A program made the position numbers and the translations under genes. From the NCBI RefSeq assembly GCF_002847305.1, contig NZ_CP025408.1:2067001-2131000 (forward strand): a stretch of 64,000 nucleotides of DNA, read 5' to 3'. How positions within the stretch are numbered: the first letter of the stretch is position 1; every line of letters starts with the position of its first letter. Source of the stretch: Paracoccus tegillarcae. GTDB lineage: Bacteria; Pseudomonadota; Alphaproteobacteria; Rhodobacterales; Rhodobacteraceae. Below, piece by piece: positions 57,250-64,000 of this stretch. Under the pieces are notes generated by a model. It was not told where the DNA came from. It was given only the letters and a program-made list of their open reading frames with translations, and did not search any database.

Positions 57250-59308
57250 ATGAACGCCCCTTTCAAACAAGCCGAGCGCCTCGGGCGTCTGACGACCAAC
57301 CTCGGTGCTGACGTCCTGTCCTTGCTGCGGTTTGACGGCAGCGATCATCTGAACGACCTTTTCGAATACCGTGTCGAGGCATTGGCCATTCGTGAAGATC
57401 TTGATTTCGATGGTCTGATCGGCACGCATGCAACAGTGGAAATCGAAGCCCACGATCAGATGCGGTCTTTTGATGGCATCGTCACCAGCGCAAGTTGGGC
57501 CGGTGTGGGCGAAAACGGGCATCGTTATGATCTGACGCTGCGGCCCTGGTTCTGGCTTGCCGGACGGCGCAGAAATCAGCGGATTATTCCACAATAAGAC
57601 CGTTGTGCAGATATTGAATGAATTGCTGGGCGAATATGCGGGGCTGGGTGATCCGGCTTTGCAGGTCAAATTAACCCGCGATTATCCGATCCTCGAATAT
57701 ACCGTGCAATATCGCGAATCCGATCTGGATTTCGCCCGCCGGCAGATGGAACGTCACGGCATCACCTTCCATTTCACGTATGAAATGGGCAGCCATACGC
57801 TTGTGCTGACCGACGATGCGCTCAGCCACGATTCCATCGGCGATCGGCCCTTCAAACGTTACGACGGGCATCACCACTATGAGCAGGAACATTTCTGGGA
57901 TTGGGCGCCCCAACGGAACCTGACAACGGGTGCCATCCGGCTGACGGATTACAACTTCAAGACCCCGTCCGCCGCGATGGAGGCCGACCGCACCGGCGAT
58001 GCCAGCCACGAGCAGGGCCAGATCGAAAGCTTTGATTATCCGGGCGACTATCCGGCGCAGGGCGTGGGCAAGCTGGTTGCGGATCTGCGGACCCAGCAGG
58101 AACGCGGGGCCGACCGGCGCAACCGTACAGTGGGCGATTGCGTGTCACTGATGTCAGGTCAGCGCTTGACCCTGTCGGGCGACAAGGTGCCGGGACACGG
58201 CGAGACTTATCTGTGCCTGTCGGCCAGCCACCACTTCGTCAGCGAGTCCTATGGCTCGGGCGGGCAGGATAGTGACGGCTATGCCTTCACCGGCCGCTAT
58301 GTGCTGATGCCCGACACAGCACCCATGGCACCCCCGCGCCGCACCCCGGTTGCAATCGTGCAAGGGCCGCAAACCGCTGAGGTCGTCGGCGAAGGCGAGA
58401 TCGACTGCGACGAGTTCGGCCGCATTCTGGTGCGCTTTCACTGGGACCTTGAGGGTGCCTATTCCATGCGCTGCCGGGTCAGCCAGAACTGGGCGGGCAA
58501 TGGCTGGGGCGGCATGATCATCCCCCGCATCGGGATGGAAGTCGTCGTCGAATTCCTTGAGGGCGACCCCGACAAGCCGCTGGTTACCGGGTGCGTCTAT
58601 AACGGCAAGAACGACGTTCCCTATTCGCTGCCCGCGAACAAGACCGTCAGCACCTTCAAATCCGATACCCATCAGGGCAGCGGCTATAACGAATTCCGTT
58701 TCGAGGATGAGAAGGATCGCGAAGAGGTCTTTATGCATGCGGAAAAGGGCCACAACACGATCATCGAAAACGACGAGAGCCACTCTATCGGCCATGACAG
58801 GTCCAAGACCGTCGGCAACGACCAGTCGGAATCGATCGGTCAAGACAAGACCATCGCTGTCGGCAACGATCATGTCGAAACGATCGGCAATGACATGCGC
58901 TACGACGTGGATCGCAACCAGCAGGAAAACTACGACAAGGATCATATCCATCTCGTCGGCAACACCCACAAGCAGGCGATCTATGCCGATCACCTCTATG
59001 AGGCGGGGCGCAATTTCGAGGGCGAGGTGTTTGGTCGCTATACGCTGGATGTCGGCGACTCGATCACGAACAACACCAAGACCCATACGCTGATGGCCTA
59101 TCAGAAGATGCAGATCAAAGGCCCGGGCGGAAAGATCACCATCGACGCGTCGGGCATTACGCTAGAGGCACCGACCATCCGGCTGAAGGGCAATGTCATC
59201 ATGGGCGGCTCTGGCGGATCACAGGTTCCGACGCTGCAAATGGCGGCGCGCGAAGGGCTGCCGCTTTGCGAAGAATGCGCCAAGTTCGATGACGAGGAGG
59301 GCGCCTGA
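57250..59308 (+). pseudogene. vgrG: Second vgrG, broken by a one-base frameshift
   Basis: A paralogue of the vgrG at 16304-18301; both start MNAPFKQA(D/E)RLGRL. The first frame (57250-57597) runs 115 residues to LAGRRRNQRIIPQ and a stop. The +1 frame continues with FHNKTVVQILNELLGEY to 59308. One extra base in ATTATTCCAC near 57583-57588 explains it; the intact copy reads NQKIFHNKTVV there. The remainder is complete, with RESDLDFARRQMERHGI, a gp5-like part and a long VGND/IGND-repeat needle. No slippery motif is obvious, so decay or a sequencing error is more likely than programmed shifting. Confidence 0.85.
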
Positions 59309-59495
59309 TGCAAATCGCTTGTGTTGGTGACACGCATCTGTGCCCGGCCCATGGCAAGAATGTCGTGATTGAGGGCGGGTCGTCAGTGGTCAATGGCAGG
59401 GCCGTGGCTCGTGTGGGTGACAAATGTGCCTGCGGTTGCACCATTGTGGACGGCTCGGCCATCGCGCTGTGCGACGGTCGCCCGGTTGCCAGACT
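59308..59495 (+). pseudogene. PAAR-domain protein truncated by an IS element
   Basis: The first 62 or so residues of a PAAR spike-tip protein: MQIACVGDTHLCPAHGK, NGRAVARVGDKCACGC and DGRPVARLG. The ATG shares one base with the vgrG stop. The IS begins at 59496 and the reading frame runs on into it until 59613, adding an unrelated tail. About a third of the usual PAAR fold is lost, and the flank beyond the IS does not restore it. Confidence 0.82.
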
Positions 59496-59523
59496 TGGAC
59501 CTGTCGCGGTTTGGTGCCGCTCC
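59496..59523 (+). repeat. Left terminal inverted repeat of the IS
   Basis: 28 bases beginning TGGACCTGTC and ending GTGCCGCTCC; four mismatches to the right repeat. Confidence 0.9.
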
Positions 59524-59558
59524 TTTGACCACGTAATGTGCAGCAAAGGAGATGAACC

Positions 59559-59834
59559 ATGGGCACAGTCAGGACGGATGAATTTCGCAAGGATGCAGTG
59601 CGGATTGCGCTGACCAGCGGGCTTTCGCGGCGTCAAGTTGCGGATGATCTTGGGGTCGGCTTGTCGACCCTCAATAAGTGGGTGAACGCACACCGGGACA
59701 CGGACGTAGTCTCAGCCGAGGATCGCGAGTTGGCGCGTGAGAACGAACGGCTTCGGCGCGAGAACCGTATCCTCAAGGAGGAGAGGGACATCCTAAAAAA
59801 AGCCACCCAGTTCTTCGCGGGCCAAAAGCCGTGA
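59559..59834 (+). CDS. IS3-family transposase OrfA
   Basis: A 91-residue OrfA with an N-terminal helix-turn-helix (RRQVADDLGVGLSTLNKW) and a leucine-zipper-like helix (ELARENERLRRENRIL, KEERDILKKA). GGAGATGAACC precedes the ATG at 59559. The frame contains AAAAAAAG at 59795-59802, where a -1 shift gives the OrfAB transposase. Confidence 0.93.
   Translation: MGTVRTDEFRKDAVRIALTSGLSRRQVADDLGVGLSTLNKWVNAHRDTDVVSAEDRELARENERLRRENRILKEERDILKKATQFFAGQKP
59795..59802 (+). promoter_or_regulatory. -1 frameshift site A7G of the IS transposase
   Basis: AAAAAAAG within the orfA frame, 33 bases before its stop. Slipping back one base enters the orfB frame without a stop, as is usual in IS3 elements. Confidence 0.75.
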
Positions 59835-60688
59835 GGTTCAGGTTCATCGAAGAACAGCGCGGGGCCTTCCCGATCGACCGGCTTTGCCAGGTGATGAATG
59901 TCAGCCCGCGTGGATTACGGGCCTTCCGCAGCCTCCCAGCCAGCCACAGGCAGCGCATGGACATGGTCGTTCTGGCGCATATCAAGGAACAGTCGCGTCT
60001 GAGCTTGGGCAGCTATGGTCGGCCGAGGATGACAGAGGAGCTGAAAGAGGTTGGTGTCGATGTCGGGCATCGACGCGTCGGTCGCCTGATGCGCGAAAAC
60101 AGGATCATCGTTGAAAGAACGCGTAAGTTCAAAGCCACGACCGACAGCGCCCATACGTTCAACATCGCCCCGAACCTGCTGGATCGCGACTTTAGTGCAG
60201 CCGGGCCCAACCAGAAATGGGCGGGCGACATCAGCTACATCTGGACCCGCGAGGGCTGGCTATATCTGGCAGTCATCCTGGACCTGCACTCCCGCCGCGT
60301 GATCGGCTGGGCTGTCAGCAACCGGATGAAGCGCGATCTGGCGATCCGGGCCTTGAAGATGGCGATTGCCTTCAGGTCGCCACCCAAAGGCTGCATCTTC
60401 CACAGCGACAGGGGCAGCCAATACTGTTCGCATGACTACCAGAAGATCCTGCGCCAGCATGGCTTCAAAGTCTCGATGAGCGGCAAAGGTAATTGTTATG
60501 ACAATGCGGCCGTCGAGACATTCTTCAAAACCATCAAGGCCGAGCTGATCTGGCGGCGGTCATGGGTAACCCGGCGGCACGCTGAGATGGCGATCTTCGA
60601 ATACATCAATGGGTTCTACAATCCGCGTCGACGGCACTCAGCACTGGGCTGGAAAAGCCCGGTCGCTTTTGAACGGAAGGTGGCTTAA
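59831..60688 (+). CDS. IS3-family transposase OrfB (DDE integrase)
   Basis: A 285-residue catalytic part. The DDE residues are in WAGDISYIW, FHSDRGSQY and DNAAVETFFKTIKAEL, and it ends with the HSALGWKSPVAFE segment. The GTG start overlaps the orfA stop (GTGA), but the active protein is expected to be the frameshift fusion with OrfA. Confidence 0.95.
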   Translation: MRFRFIEEQRGAFPIDRLCQVMNVSPRGLRAFRSLPASHRQRMDMVVLAHIKEQSRLSLGSYGRPRMTEELKEVGVDVGHRRVGRLMRENRIIVERTRKFKATTDSAHTFNIAPNLLDRDFSAAGPNQKWAGDISYIWTREGWLYLAVILDLHSRRVIGWAVSNRMKRDLAIRALKMAIAFRSPPKGCIFHSDRGSQYCSHDYQKILRQHGFKVSMSGKGNCYDNAAVETFFKTIKAELIWRRSWVTRRHAEMAIFEYINGFYNPRRRHSALGWKSPVAFERKVA

Positions 60689-60698
60689 ACGAGCACTC

Positions 60699-60726
60699 GG
60701 AGCGGCACAAATACGTGACAGGTCCA
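60699..60726 (-). repeat. Right terminal inverted repeat of the IS
   Basis: Complement of the left repeat with 24 of 28 matches. Confidence 0.9.
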
Positions 60727-60815
60727 GAGGCCGTGAGTGGCTGCTTCGAGCTAATTTCGATGCTATCCGACCACCTTGTCGTCCTGAGCGATCGACCACC
60801 TCGGCCAGTTAATCG
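60727..60815. other. Junction beyond the IS
   Basis: An 89-base stretch that neither continues the PAAR gene nor holds a gene. The composition falls here to about 55% G+C by eye. It probably marks the border of a different segment. Confidence 0.5.
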
Positions 60816-61214
60816 TCAGGTCGGCACTGAACATGAGTGGGTCGGTAGTCCGTCATCAAAATGAAGCCACGACTGTTTCTCGGATATCCAGATGTGTTCC
60901 TCGGGCGCGAATTCGTTTGGCCTATCGAGGCTGCCAAAGCTTAGGCCAATTGCGTTGCGAGACGCTCGTTTCGAGAACAAGGCGCTCCCGCAATCGGCAC
61001 AGAATCCTCGGCTGACCTCGGGTGATGAATTGTGCCATTGCACTGGCCCCGCGATATTCAATTCGTCGAGAGGAACGAGAACGCGAGCAAAAAACGGCGC
61101 TCCTGTAGCCTTCTGACAAAGCTTGCAGTGACAGACTCGAATGTTGATTGGTTTGGATTCGGTACGATAGCTTGATGCGCCGCACAGACACCTGCCAGTA
61201 ATCGCCTTTGACAT
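60816..61214 (-). CDS. GFA/CENP-V-fold zinc protein
   Basis: A 132-residue GFA-family protein (glutathione-dependent formaldehyde-activating fold). Zinc ligands are the Cys of GRCLCGAS, VCHCKLCQK and FCADCGS. Most members have no known function; a real formaldehyde role is unproven. Its codon use is more relaxed than in the left part of the window. Confidence 0.85.
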   Translation of the reverse strand: MSKAITGRCLCGASSYRTESKPINIRVCHCKLCQKATGAPFFARVLVPLDELNIAGPVQWHNSSPEVSRGFCADCGSALFSKRASRNAIGLSFGSLDRPNEFAPEEHIWISEKQSWLHFDDGLPTHSCSVPT

Positions 61215-61521
61215 GAAAACGCCCTTCTGTGACTGTCAGAATATAGACAAGGATCCTGCCCGCTGTGGATCAAGTCAAGGTCCGGCTTGCCGCTTAGCTG
61301 ACCTTCAGTGCGCGCCAAAACAGTCGTTTTCGCCTCATATTGATTGGAACCGGTCGTGCGCTGCGCAGTGCATGTACTCACAGTCTGCGGGACCTTTCAG
61401 ACCTTCACTGCAAGTGCGCCAATGTCCGGTTCAGCGAACCGTTCAACAAAGGGTGGATATCGGTCGTTTTTGAAGGGGCGATACCGTAAGCAGAGCCACC
61501 ATAGTATCTAGAACGCATCGT
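61215..61521. other. Intergenic region, GFA gene to EamA gene
   Basis: A 307-base stretch between two minus-strand genes. Short ORFs on both strands lack start signals or family features. It may contain remnants of genes, but I recognise nothing. Confidence 0.45.
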
Positions 61522-62406
61522 TTATCGATTTTCTGTTTTTCTCACAGAGCGTGGGCGTAAAGAAACAATATTAAATGCGACACCAGAAATGACCAATGCC
61601 GAGGCAACCAATTTCCATGTTGGCATAGGCTCACTCAAAATCACTGCGGAAAAGAAAATCCCAAACACTGGCACAAGCAGTGAAAATGGTGCCACCATGT
61701 TTGTAGAATAGAGGTTCAGCAATTTGCTCCAAATGGAAAACCCATAGAACGTTGTAGGATAAACGATGTATCCAAGTGCGATAATGCCGACCCAAGAAAC
61801 CGAAGACAGCGCACCCATCATCACCTGTCTGCCTTCAAAATAGAAAGATGCAAGCAGCAGTGGAAGTGGAGCAACGAGACTTCCCCATACAACCAGCGCC
61901 AGCACGCTACTTGCGCCGATCTTTTTTGAGACGATATTTGCTACGCCCCAGCAGATCGCAGCGCATAGGACGAGTACAAAGCCAACGGTTTCTGCATTTC
62001 CTGCTGAATGCCAAGCAACTATCGCCAGACCGCAGAGGGCAACCGCTATGCCTACCAGCCTTTGAAAAGGAATGACTTCTCTTAGAAGTACCGTTGACAG
62101 GACCACCGTCGCGATGACCTGAAACTGCAAGACCAGTGAAGCGAGACCAGCAGGCATTCCCAGATACATTCCTGCAAACAAAAATGCGAACTGGAGCGCA
62201 AACATGAAAATCCCATAAAGGAAAACCATCGCAATCGGCCCTTTCGGCCTTTGCGCGAAGAAAACCGCAGGAAATGCGACAAGAATAAAGCGCATCGCCG
62301 TCAGGAACAGCGGCGGAAACTCCCTTAGCCCAATCTCGATTACAACGAAATTCAAGCCCCAGATCGCTACGACAGACAGGGCCAGTAGGAGGTCACGAAA
62401 GACCAT
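61522..62406 (-). CDS. EamA/DMT-family exporter in a coupled operon
   Basis: A 294-residue protein with ten hydrophobic helices in two EamA repeats; the first is ALSVVAIWGLNFVVIEIGL, with FPPLFLTAMRF as in amino-acid or drug exporters. The ATG at 62406 lies four bases after the stop of the upstream small gene and gives the usual length; a TTG at 62457 would overlap that gene. AT-rich third positions set it apart from the first transporter at 4123. The end lies in a short Arg/Lys-rich tail. Confidence 0.85.
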   Translation of the reverse strand: MVFRDLLLALSVVAIWGLNFVVIEIGLREFPPLFLTAMRFILVAFPAVFFAQRPKGPIAMVFLYGIFMFALQFAFLFAGMYLGMPAGLASLVLQFQVIATVVLSTVLLREVIPFQRLVGIAVALCGLAIVAWHSAGNAETVGFVLVLCAAICWGVANIVSKKIGASSVLALVVWGSLVAPLPLLLASFYFEGRQVMMGALSSVSWVGIIALGYIVYPTTFYGFSIWSKLLNLYSTNMVAPFSLLVPVFGIFFSAVILSEPMPTWKLVASALVISGVAFNIVSLRPRSVRKTENR

Positions 62407-62410
62407 CCTG

Positions 62411-62644
62411 TTAAATCGACGCCGAGTTGTCAGCTCGACGTTTATGCTTTTCTGCAATAATGCGTTTGTTTAGAATTCGGACCTCGCCAACCATTAGCAG
62501 GCGCATATCCGCGACGATATGCTTGGCCAGCTCGGCATCGCTGATATCGTCACCATTGATATCCAAGCGAAACCCTTGCCCCTGAATGCCGCCTTCATTG
62601 CTGAAATCTACTTCGAAATCGAAAACCACACGGTATTCTGTCAT
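62411..62644 (-). CDS. Small conserved-looking protein between regulator and exporter
   Basis: A 77-residue protein of unknown family. The first half is strand-like (MTEYRVVFDFEVDFSN, GFRLDI), the second helical with ELAKHIVADMRLLMVGEVRIL and a basic KRIIAEKHKRR end. No signal or membrane span. It overlaps the regulator stop by four bases (ATGA) and lies four bases before the exporter, so all three are translated as one unit. That position is the main support for it. Confidence 0.65.
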   Translation of the reverse strand: MTEYRVVFDFEVDFSNEGGIQGQGFRLDINGDDISDAELAKHIVADMRLLMVGEVRILNKRIIAEKHKRRADNSASI

Positions 62645-63213
62645 GTGCCTGCCTTACTGTTGATTACATTTGTTTGGCGCTGCCTATGCTTGCGTATCTT
62701 CTGACGGTTTCCGCATCCGGCGGTTGAAGAACACCATTTTCGTCGACCCGGCGGTGAGCCGTCAAAGAAAAGCATGTTGCATCCGGGGCAGCGGCGCAGT
62801 CGATCTTTGCGCGTTGTACCGAGCAGACTGATCGCATCTGTTGCGACGTCCACCATCAAGGCATCAAGAGGTCTATCGGCAAGAACCTTCATACCGTCAA
62901 CTGTAAGAATGGCGCGAGACGTCTCTAATGAAGCGGCATTGTTCAGTTCCGCGATGTCTTGCTCTGTGGGAACAGATCCACTCAAGACGTCGCCTGCCGC
63001 TCGAAAAACCACCTCACGCAAGCGCGTGAGGCGCAAGTGGTCGTCTCTACTTGGTTTAAAACCTGCGATGTAGGTCAGGCCCCCGGACGCGTTAGCCCAA
63101 CGAACGATATCTTTTGGAGCGACAAGTAGATCAACTTCCTCGGATCCTCGTGCGGACACAGTGTCCACGAGGTCGAGGCAAATACAGCCAGCTTTGAATT
63201 CAAAATCTCTCAT
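62641..63213 (-). CDS. CGNR zinc-finger (ABATE-domain) putative regulator
   Basis: A 190-residue protein: an N-terminal stress-responsive ABATE-type domain (GCICLDLVDTVSARG, LTRLREVVFRAAGDV) and a C-terminal CGNR zinc finger, CPGCNMLFFDGSPPG and KWCSSTAGCGNRQK, followed by basic HRQRQ. CGNR proteins are thought to be DNA-binding regulators. First gene of the operon. The ATG at 63213 lies three bases after a 21-bp dyad; a TTG at 63249 in frame would place the dyad inside the gene. Confidence 0.82.
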   Translation of the reverse strand: MRDFEFKAGCICLDLVDTVSARGSEEVDLLVAPKDIVRWANASGGLTYIAGFKPSRDDHLRLTRLREVVFRAAGDVLSGSVPTEQDIAELNNAASLETSRAILTVDGMKVLADRPLDALMVDVATDAISLLGTTRKDRLRRCPGCNMLFFDGSPPGRRKWCSSTAGCGNRQKIRKHRQRQTNVINSKAGT

Positions 63214-63216
63214 GCT

Positions 63217-63237
63217 GACACTAGTAGTACCAGTGTC
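63217..63237 (-). promoter_or_regulatory. 21-bp dyad, likely operator of the CGNR operon
   Basis: Plus-strand GACACT-N9-AGTGTC, symmetric at nine of ten base pairs around 63227. On the minus strand TTGCGA (63244-63249), 17 bases and TACTAG (63221-63226) may be a promoter overlapped by the dyad. The start codon would then be about seven bases after the -10, so the mRNA could be leaderless. Confidence 0.5.
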
Positions 63238-63566
63238 GCGACTTCGCAACTATTTAGTTTTCTGGATTGTCCGCAAGGGCACCATTCGGAACGTCCCTAA
63301 AAACCTCCTTTTTGAAACGCCTGAAAATGGGCCAGTTTACCCCTGCCAAAAACCCCGTTCAAAACCCAAGCACTTGTTAAAGGTTTTTGACTGCGTAACG
63401 ATAGCAGACATTCAAACGCCTTGCAGCATCGGTCAAATTGGGCTCTTTCAGGACGTTTGCCACACATTGCTGGAACGGCCGGTTTAGCGTTGCTGGTCCT
63501 CGCCAATCCACTGGTCACATCTCGCCATACACATTCATGGCAGCTGCTGTCGGCGCTGTCTTCCGC
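63238..63566. other. Region between the CGNR operon and the antitoxin
   Basis: A 329-base stretch with no supported gene. It holds the promoter side of the CGNR operon. After the antitoxin stop on the minus strand, where a VapC gene would be expected, the frames are short and show no PIN-domain start. Confidence 0.5.
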
Positions 63567-63797
63567 TCACAGTTCATCGGTGAAAGATCTCATGTCGAAG
63601 TTTGGATCGATAGGACCAAGCTTTGCTATACGAGCTTGCAGCGGCTTGATCTTCTCAGCAAGAGGTCTTCGGTCGCGATAGTTTAAAGCGTCTTGGAGCG
63701 CCTGTCGCACCGCTTCCGTCTTTGTTCTATTTTCGGTGACGCGCATGTACTGTTCTACCAGTACATCGACTGTATCATCCCTGATGTAGAGTGGCAT
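63567..63797 (-). CDS. VapB-like antitoxin (Rv0623-type), without toxin
   Basis: A 76-residue protein with the PSK/Rv0623-type antitoxin pattern: MPLYIRDDTVDVLVEQYM, then RTKTEAVRQALQDAL (ribbon-helix-helix-like DNA-binding part) and a C-terminal tail, FDMRSFTDEL, that would bind a PIN toxin. GAGGAAC seven bases before the ATG at 63797 decides the start; an upstream start would add eight residues. A vapC gene should follow directly but is not seen. Confidence 0.75.
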   Translation of the reverse strand: MPLYIRDDTVDVLVEQYMRVTENRTKTEAVRQALQDALNYRDRRPLAEKIKPLQARIAKLGPIDPNFDMRSFTDEL

Positions 63798-63901
63798 CTT
63801 AAGTTCCTCGCCAATGTTCACCGACCATCGGTAAATAATCTAAACCATCAGGTTCGCCAACGTCGTGACGGCGGCAGGCGAGCAGAGCGGATAGTGGCCC
63901 G

Positions 63902-64000
63902 ATGCTCTCTGAGACAGGGATAGTTCCTGTAGAAAAAGCAACTCTTGCATCTCAGATTGACCGCGCTTGTGATCGCGCCTCTCCCATCGGAGACCAGCTG
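63902..64000 (+). CDS. Start of an unidentified gene running off the window
   Basis: An open frame of 33 codons from the ATG at 63902 to the edge (MLSETGIVPVEKATLASQ...). No clear ribosome site. The opening is faintly like the start of GntR-type regulators, but too little is visible to assign it. Confidence 0.3.
   Translation, partial: MLSETGIVPVEKATLASQIDRACDRASPIGDQL

Larger units (their letters stand above)
59496..60726 (+). mobile_element. IS3-family insertion sequence, 1231 bp
   Basis: Bounded by 28-base imperfect inverted repeats (24 of 28 identical): 59496-59523, TGGACCTGTC... to GTGCCGCTCC, and its complement at 60699-60726. It holds overlapping orfA and orfB with an A7G slippery site. 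The element looks intact. The flanks (act on the left, gag on the right) do not form a three- or four-base target duplication. Confidence 0.92.

Noticed and set aside
59496..59613. A longer intact PAAR protein of 101 residues
   Set aside because: The last 39 residues are translated from the IS end, including its inverted repeat, so they are not original.

Overview
The window is GC-rich (clearly above 60% G+C by eye except the last 3.3 kb) and reads as the chromosome of an alphaproteobacterium of the family Rhodobacteraceae, most like Paracoccus. The signs are the 391-residue EF-Tu, sigma70-type TTGACA promoters, a heterotetrameric sarcosine oxidase operon, ccmI coupled to ruvX, a SoxR/SoxS-like pair and the yfgM-bamB-der order. 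The genus is an inference.

Layout. 1-10.5 kb: 3' part of rpoC, three membrane/cell-envelope genes, then the str operon rpsL-rpsG-fusA-tuf with a strong promoter and terminators. 10.5-18.3 kb (minus strand): a type VI secretion effector module, vgrG - eagR chaperone - rhs polymorphic toxin - candidate immunity gene. 18.5-29.3 kb: lrgAB, smc, an FMN reductase, ridA, a glycerophosphodiesterase, an SDR, an RhlE-type helicase, ruvX and ccmI. 29.4-35.3 kb: sarcosine oxidase genes soxB-D-A-G, interrupted by a small low-complexity membrane protein and a TfoX-like gene. 35.4-43 kb: a BNR-repeat protein, Fe superoxide dismutase, a tandem pair of metallophosphoesterases, and the yfgM-like/bamB/der cluster. 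43-49.8 kb: a membrane protein, serS, an ArsR regulator with a periplasmic thioredoxin, meaB, ada, a PEP-mutase-like enzyme and rpmB. 49.9-54 kb: copper handling (PCuAC chaperone with Met/His tail, CopA ATPase). 54.3-57 kb: an L,D-transpeptidase, tRNA 2-selenouridine synthase and a dienelactone-hydrolase-like protein.

57.2-64 kb is a degraded accessory zone. A second vgrG has a one-base frameshift, the PAAR gene after it is cut by an IS3-family element (28-bp inverted repeats, no visible target duplication), and beyond the IS the base composition falls and genes of different origin follow: a GFA-fold protein, a coupled operon CGNR regulator - small protein - EamA exporter behind a 21-bp dyad, and a VapB-like antitoxin without a recognisable toxin.

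The most interesting system is the Rhs module. The 1527-residue Rhs protein carries hydrophobic N-terminal segments, a PAAR domain and an Rhs cage. It ends in a 136-residue toxin tip with a PD...E nuclease-like pattern, and it lies beside its own chaperone and a translationally coupled immunity candidate. No T6SS structural genes are in the window. Also notable are an 11-bp-phased repeat array between meaB and ada, a hairpin that would cover the ribosome binding site of the yfgM-like gene, and a perfect DnaA box upstream of smc.
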